This document shows positions 59,662 to 64,000 of a stretch of 64,000 bases of DNA, in pieces (position 1 is the stretch's first letter; each line of letters begins with the position of its first letter). Made by a program: the position numbers and the translations under genes. The stretch is from Phocoena phocoena (Eukaryota > Chordata > Mammalia > Artiodactyla > Phocoenidae), in NCBI RefSeq assembly GCF_963924675.1, contig NC_089228.1, positions 90,054,894 through 90,118,893 of the forward strand, read 5' to 3'. Below the pieces are notes generated by a model. It made no database searches. It had not been told where the DNA came from and saw nothing but the letters and a program-made list of their open reading frames with translations.

Positions 59662-62345
59662 GAAATATATATATTTTTTAAGAAATATATATTTTTTACT
59701 TTTGTACCTGAAATAGTTTTCGTGGTATTTAGTTCTGCCATACTCTCGCACAAAGTTTTTTTTAAAGAAGTAGTCACAAAGTGAAAAGCCAATATTAAGA
59801 CTTGAATTTATGTTACATGGTTCAGAGAAATTCACTAGCTCTTAGCTACTAGTTTATACAATCATGTTTATGATGACAAATACATTTTATAATAATTTGA
59901 AGACTGTTTTCTGAACTTATTACTGTTGTTTCCATTTAGGAGTATAAGTAGCTATGATAAATATATTTTCAAGGATTATAGAGAAGGCCCATGAGACTCA
60001 AATGCAGGTGAAAAAAATTAAAATTTTCCCAATTTGCTGACCACATGGAGAACAATACACTTAGCACTCTTACCTGGTTAGGGAAAAACAAGTCTATATT
60101 CTAATTCTAAGAATCAAATTCTTATCTTGAGTGTTTTTTGATCATATTTCACTTATAATGGCTTAGCTTTTGTATATTTCATGTGTATAACAAGGGGAAG
60201 GGATGAGAATGAGGAATGTCTTGTTTCTTTAAAACATGTTATTTACTCTGAAGACTGGATATCATTGCACTGGTTTGTAAATCTCTCCAAATGTTTGTGT
60301 TTATTTCTCTATTGGAGGAAAAAAAGACAGGGAGATTACTTATAAAAGAGAAAGTACTTGGCAGTAAAGGAAAAGAAATCACCTTTTATCCTAGGGAAAT
60401 TGTGTCTATATCCGATTTCCTTTTAAGCAATTTCAGATTACTGGATATATTTATAATGGGTGACAATTTTTAATCATTGAAGATAATAACCTCATGTTTT
60501 TTATTCGTTCCTTGGCTTTAATAGGCCATTCAAATAATGCTCTAGCTAATAGTTTTGTTGTTTTTAGTGAGAAGGAAACGACATTTTGATATTATTCAAG
60601 AAAAGCAAATTGCCTCTTAATCTGTTATCAGTGAGTTTCTTGTCATCTTCTATTCTGCATAGTGTCTGCCACTTAGAATTCAGAAGATTAATTATTATTT
60701 TTATAGAATTGGTCATAAAATTCTAGTTTGGTTATATGCAATCATTTGATGCTTTGTTCTTTATAGTCTTTTAGAATGACCTTATTTTTAGCTTGCGCTA
60801 GTTTAATAGAAACCATGCCATTTGGTCTAGAAGACAAAATATTTATATTTACTATTTGAAAAGGTAAAATGCAAAATTATGGTGAATTGTTTTACAACTT
60901 AGTGGCTTATTTTTTTTCTTGTTATTATGTGTTTAGCTTTGGAAATGTCTCACTTAGAGTGGATAGGCTGGGGTTAGTATAGGCAGGACTGAACAGAGAC
61001 CCCTTGCTTTCAGTCTGGGTTGGAACTGGTCAGTGAATGTCTGAATAAAGTTTAACTTGTATTCTGATTTTACTTTACCTAGTAATGGTATATGTTATCC
61101 CAGTAAAATTTTGATAATCCTCAAGCCTGCTAAAATATACAGGCTTTTACTCAATGTTTGCTTGTTTCTTGTGTGAACTGTCCCATTTTTAATAGAGTAC
61201 ACAATAATATCTTTCCTCAAAGAAAGAGGTGCATCAGAAACTATTGCAGCTTTTAAAAAAGTAACATTTGATCAGTTTGGTTCCTCAGTTCTTTCATATT
61301 TGAAAAAGTACAAATGTTTGGATATAATGGGACTATGTAGAACAAAGTTACCATAAACCAGAATATAGTGGAATGCATTTAATAAACCCTGAGAAATAAA
61401 GTCCTATGTGTGGTGGAAAGGGGGAAAGTGAGCTCAACTGAAATATAGCCCTTGTCAACAGAAATAGGGTTCAGACTGACAAACGCATGGTCATATTTCT
61501 TTGTAATAGTGGCTGGGAGGGTAAAGGAGAAAGTGGGAGGAGTGTTATGAGCACATCATACCATAAATTTGAAATACTAACTCCAATATTAATAACCTTT
61601 AAAAAGTCTCAGACTTAAGAGATTGGTCCTTTGGCATTTGATTTTTCCATCTTTCTTCTTCCTCATTTCATTGGTTTTTAACATTGTCTGGGTTTCATAG
61701 TCACTAGGGTAATTCAAAAAAGTAGATATGATACTCCAGTGCTGTTGAATCAGAATTTTCAGGATATGTGTATTTTAAAAAGCTCCTCCAGATAAATATG
61801 ATAATTGTGAACCACTGGTCCATTTCCTAATAATACCACCTAAAATCTCTTACTTGTGTTTGCAAATGAGTTCATGTCAGAAGAGCAGTCAATTCATATT
61901 ACATCTCCCAGTTAACTATTGATCTAACCTACACATTGTAGGATCTTGCCAGAGAGATGAAATACACCATCGTAAATCATCTCCAAAATAAGGAATAAAT
62001 TGAATTTTTGATTAATTCTGATGTCTAAATAGATCTAGGTAAGGAAAGTCATAGCCTGATTTTAAAAGCTTGCAAAGCAGATGCTCCATCAAGGATGAAG
62101 AGGTATCCATTGACTATATCCAGTTTCTATGCCTTTATGTAAAAATGTATTGTTCTTGTCAGTTTTCTAAATAGAAAACAAAAGAATTGTTTAGGAAGTA
62201 TATTTGGGATCTTCATACAGAGCCCAAGGTTCCTGGAACCTTGGGAGAAATTGCCCATTTGGGGTTTAGCTCTGTATATATGGAACTCGATCACGAGAGA
62301 AAAAATATTAACACATATTCAAAGAATTTTCAGTTTTCTTTTTTT
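59662..62345. other. Unique AT-rich stretch with a MER20-like scrap
   Basis: About 2.7 kb with no exon recognised. Near 61,660-61,830, GTTGAATCAGAATTTTCAGG and AATTGTGAACCACTGG suggest a decayed MER20. Confidence 0.4.
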
Positions 62346-62360
62346 AAAAAATGTATTCAG

Positions 62361-62566
62361 GGGCTTCCCTGGTGGCGCAGTGGTTGAGAGTCCGCCTGCC
62401 GATGCAGGGGACACGGGTTCGTGCCCTGGTCCGGGAAGATCCCACATGCCGCAGAGCGGCTGGGCCCGTGAGCCATGGCCGCTGAGCCTGCGCATCCGGA
62501 GCCTGTGCTCCGCAACGGGAAAGGCAACAACAGTGAGAGGCCCGCGTACCGCAAAAAAAAAAAAAA
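62361..62566 (+). mobile_element. CHR-2-like SINE
   Basis: Plus-strand copy with intact head, B-box-like GGTTCGTGCCCT and a pure A tail. A 15-bp target duplication AAAAAATGTATTCAG lies at 62,346-62,360 and 62,567-62,581. It forms an inverted pair with the copy at 62,725. Confidence 0.95.
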
Positions 62567-62724
62567 AAAAAATGTATTCAGCTGGAACTTGTCAGCATTT
62601 CCAGGGAAAGAAAGTCACTCACTAATTAGTGCTGGAGGTGGTGAGTGAAATAATTTGTGTGTACGTGTGTGTATCTGTGTGTGTAGGAGAAGACAGAAAT
62701 GAAGGAAGAGGAGGCTTTTTCTTT

Positions 62725-62935
62725 TTTCTTTTTTTTTTTTTTGCGGTTCGCGGGCCTCTCACTGTTGTGGCCTCTCCCGTTGCGGAGCACAGGCTCCGGA
62801 CGCGCAGGCTCAGCGGCCATGGCTCACGGGCCCAGCCGCTCCGCGGCATGTGGGACCCTCCCGGACCGGGGCACAAACCCACGTCCCCTGCATTGGCAGG
62901 CGGACTCTCAATCACTGCGCCACCAGGGAAGCCCC
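62725..62935 (-). mobile_element. CHR-2-like SINE
   Basis: Minus-strand copy with a T run at the left. A 16-bp perfect target duplication AGGAGGCTTTTTCTTT lies at 62,709-62,724 and 62,936-62,951. Well preserved and CpG-rich. Confidence 0.95.
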
Positions 62936-62951
62936 AGGAGGCTTTTTCTTT

Positions 62952-63294
62952 ATTTAATTCCCATGTTCCCACACTGCTTTCCTCAGAATTATTTTTCTTT
63001 GTGATTAACTTTCTCAGTCACATTAGTGAGATCTGTATTTTTCCTACCGAATCTGATGTTTATTTGATTTACAGATAACACAGAACTGCTTGTTCTTCTC
63101 CATTTTAGTTATAGGTCTCCTGTCTACTGGGTCTTTGGTAAATTTAGTCTCTTTTCTCAGGACTTTTGTCCAGCTTTTAAAAAGTGTAATAGCTCCTTTA
63201 GAACTAATCTAGGTTATTACCTCAATAAGTTCTAAATTAAGAGGCTCTCTAATAGTGCATAACAAGAAGACAGAGGAAGTTTTGATGACCTTTA
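62952..63294. other. Unique non-coding stretch
   Basis: Nothing recognised. Confidence 0.4.
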
Positions 63295-63306
63295 GAATGG
63301 GTCAGC

Positions 63307-63439
63307 TGGGACTTCCCTTGCGGTCCAGTGGTTAGGACTCCATGCTTCCACTGCAGGGGGTGCAGGTTCAATCCCTGGTCAGGGAACTGAGAGCCCACAT
63401 GCCATGCGGTGTGGCCCAAAATTAAAACAACAACAAAAA
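63307..63439 (+). mobile_element. Short CHR-1-like SINE
   Basis: Plus-strand copy: GGGACTTCCCTTGCGGTCCAG, GGTTCAATCCCTGGTCAGGG, GTGTGGCCC and a CAA-rich tail. Flanked by GAATGGGTCAGC (63,295-63,306) and GAACGGGTCAGC (63,440-63,451), a 12-bp duplication with one mismatch. Confidence 0.9.
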
Positions 63440-63549
63440 GAACGGGTCAGCACTTATGGATTATAAGAGGTTCAGAAAGTCCAATGAGGGCTTCTCTCTC
63501 CAACTATTCTATTTATTATAAAGGAAAGGGTTGCCAACCAGACCTGCAA

Positions 63550-64000
63550 AAAAACAAAAAAACAAAAAAACCTAAGTGTTGTTGGGAATGTGAAGGAGCA
63601 AGAACTCTTAGGCATTGCTGGTGGGATGGAAACTTTGGAAAATTTTTGCCGATCTCTAGTAAAACTAAACATACATGTGTGGTATGGTCCAGTAGCTCCA
63701 CTCTTATGTATACATCCCCTGTAAGTTTCAGCTTATGTATACTAGAATATGGCTAAGACTTTTCAAAGTTGCATTGTAGTGGGCCAGATACATATATTCC
63801 AAACGCCCATCAAAATTCAAATGAATAAGTCAGTTGTGACATGTTCATGCCTTGGAATAGTATGCAACAATAAAAAGTGAATAAACTACACATACATGGA
63901 AGAATGTAGATCAATCTTAAAGATGAAATATTGAGCAAAAAAAGCCAGGCCTGATGGAATATATTCTATACGAATTGAGTTTCATCAATAAAAAACAGGC
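63550..64000 (+). mobile_element. Old L1 fragment running off the window
   Basis: Plus-strand L1 ORF2 C-terminal and 3' region: GGCATTGCTGGTGGGATGG, ATGGTCCAGTAGCTCCACTC, ATTCCAAACGCCCATCA, ATGCCTTGGAATAGTATGC. Heavily decayed; the 3' end lies beyond 64,000. Confidence 0.75.

Noticed and set aside
62251..62625. 124-codon plus frame, and similar 80-167-codon frames elsewhere with a shared GPGRSHMP / REPWPLSLRVRSLCS-like peptide
   Set aside because: They are translations of CHR-2 SINEs, repeated at every copy, not genes.

Overview
This is nuclear DNA from a mammal, almost certainly a cetacean (whale, dolphin or porpoise). The diagnostic signal is fifteen copies of tRNA-derived CHR-family SINEs. 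Nine of them are the CpG-rich CHR-2-like type that starts near GGGCTTCCCTGGTGGCGCAG and is very abundant in Cetacea. They sit among mammal-wide MIR, L2, MER5A and MER20 relics and several layers of L1. I found no intact host protein-coding gene. Every open frame I inspected is a repeat, a chance frame, or an L1 remnant.

Layout. 1-22.5 kb: mostly unique AT-rich DNA with old MIR, MER5A and L2 pieces and five CHR SINEs. 22.57-25.23 kb: an old plus-strand L1 carrying a younger CHR SINE. 25.2-27.5 kb: microsatellite, MIRs and unique sequence. 27.56-34.40 kb: a structurally near-complete minus-strand L1 with a 2-kb CpG-rich 5' UTR, ORF1, ORF2, 3' UTR, A-tail and a 13-bp target duplication. Its frames are broken and its endonuclease has lost three catalytic residues. 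34.4-41.6 kb: unique sequence, two more minus-strand L1 pieces, and a SINE nested in a SINE. 41.6-47.5 kb: a cluster of L2 fragments in both orientations, cut by hAT elements and a solo LTR. 48.4-48.8 kb: a non-repeat CpG island, the best candidate host promoter. 52.3-59.1 kb: a very old minus-strand L1 filled with later SINE and L1 insertions. 59-64 kb: unique sequence, an inverted pair of CHR-2 SINEs, a short CHR-1 copy, and an old L1 running off the end.

The window does not show genes working together as a pathway. It is an archive of retrotransposition in which insertion order can be read from nesting and target-site duplications. The parts most likely to matter to the host are the CpG island with its octamer- and FOX-like flank, and several repeat-free blocks (12.1-15.6, 18.4-19.6 and 48.8-49.5 kb) that could hold conserved regulatory elements. 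I see no undescribed multi-gene system. Family names come from recognising consensus features by eye, and boundaries of the old repeats are approximate.
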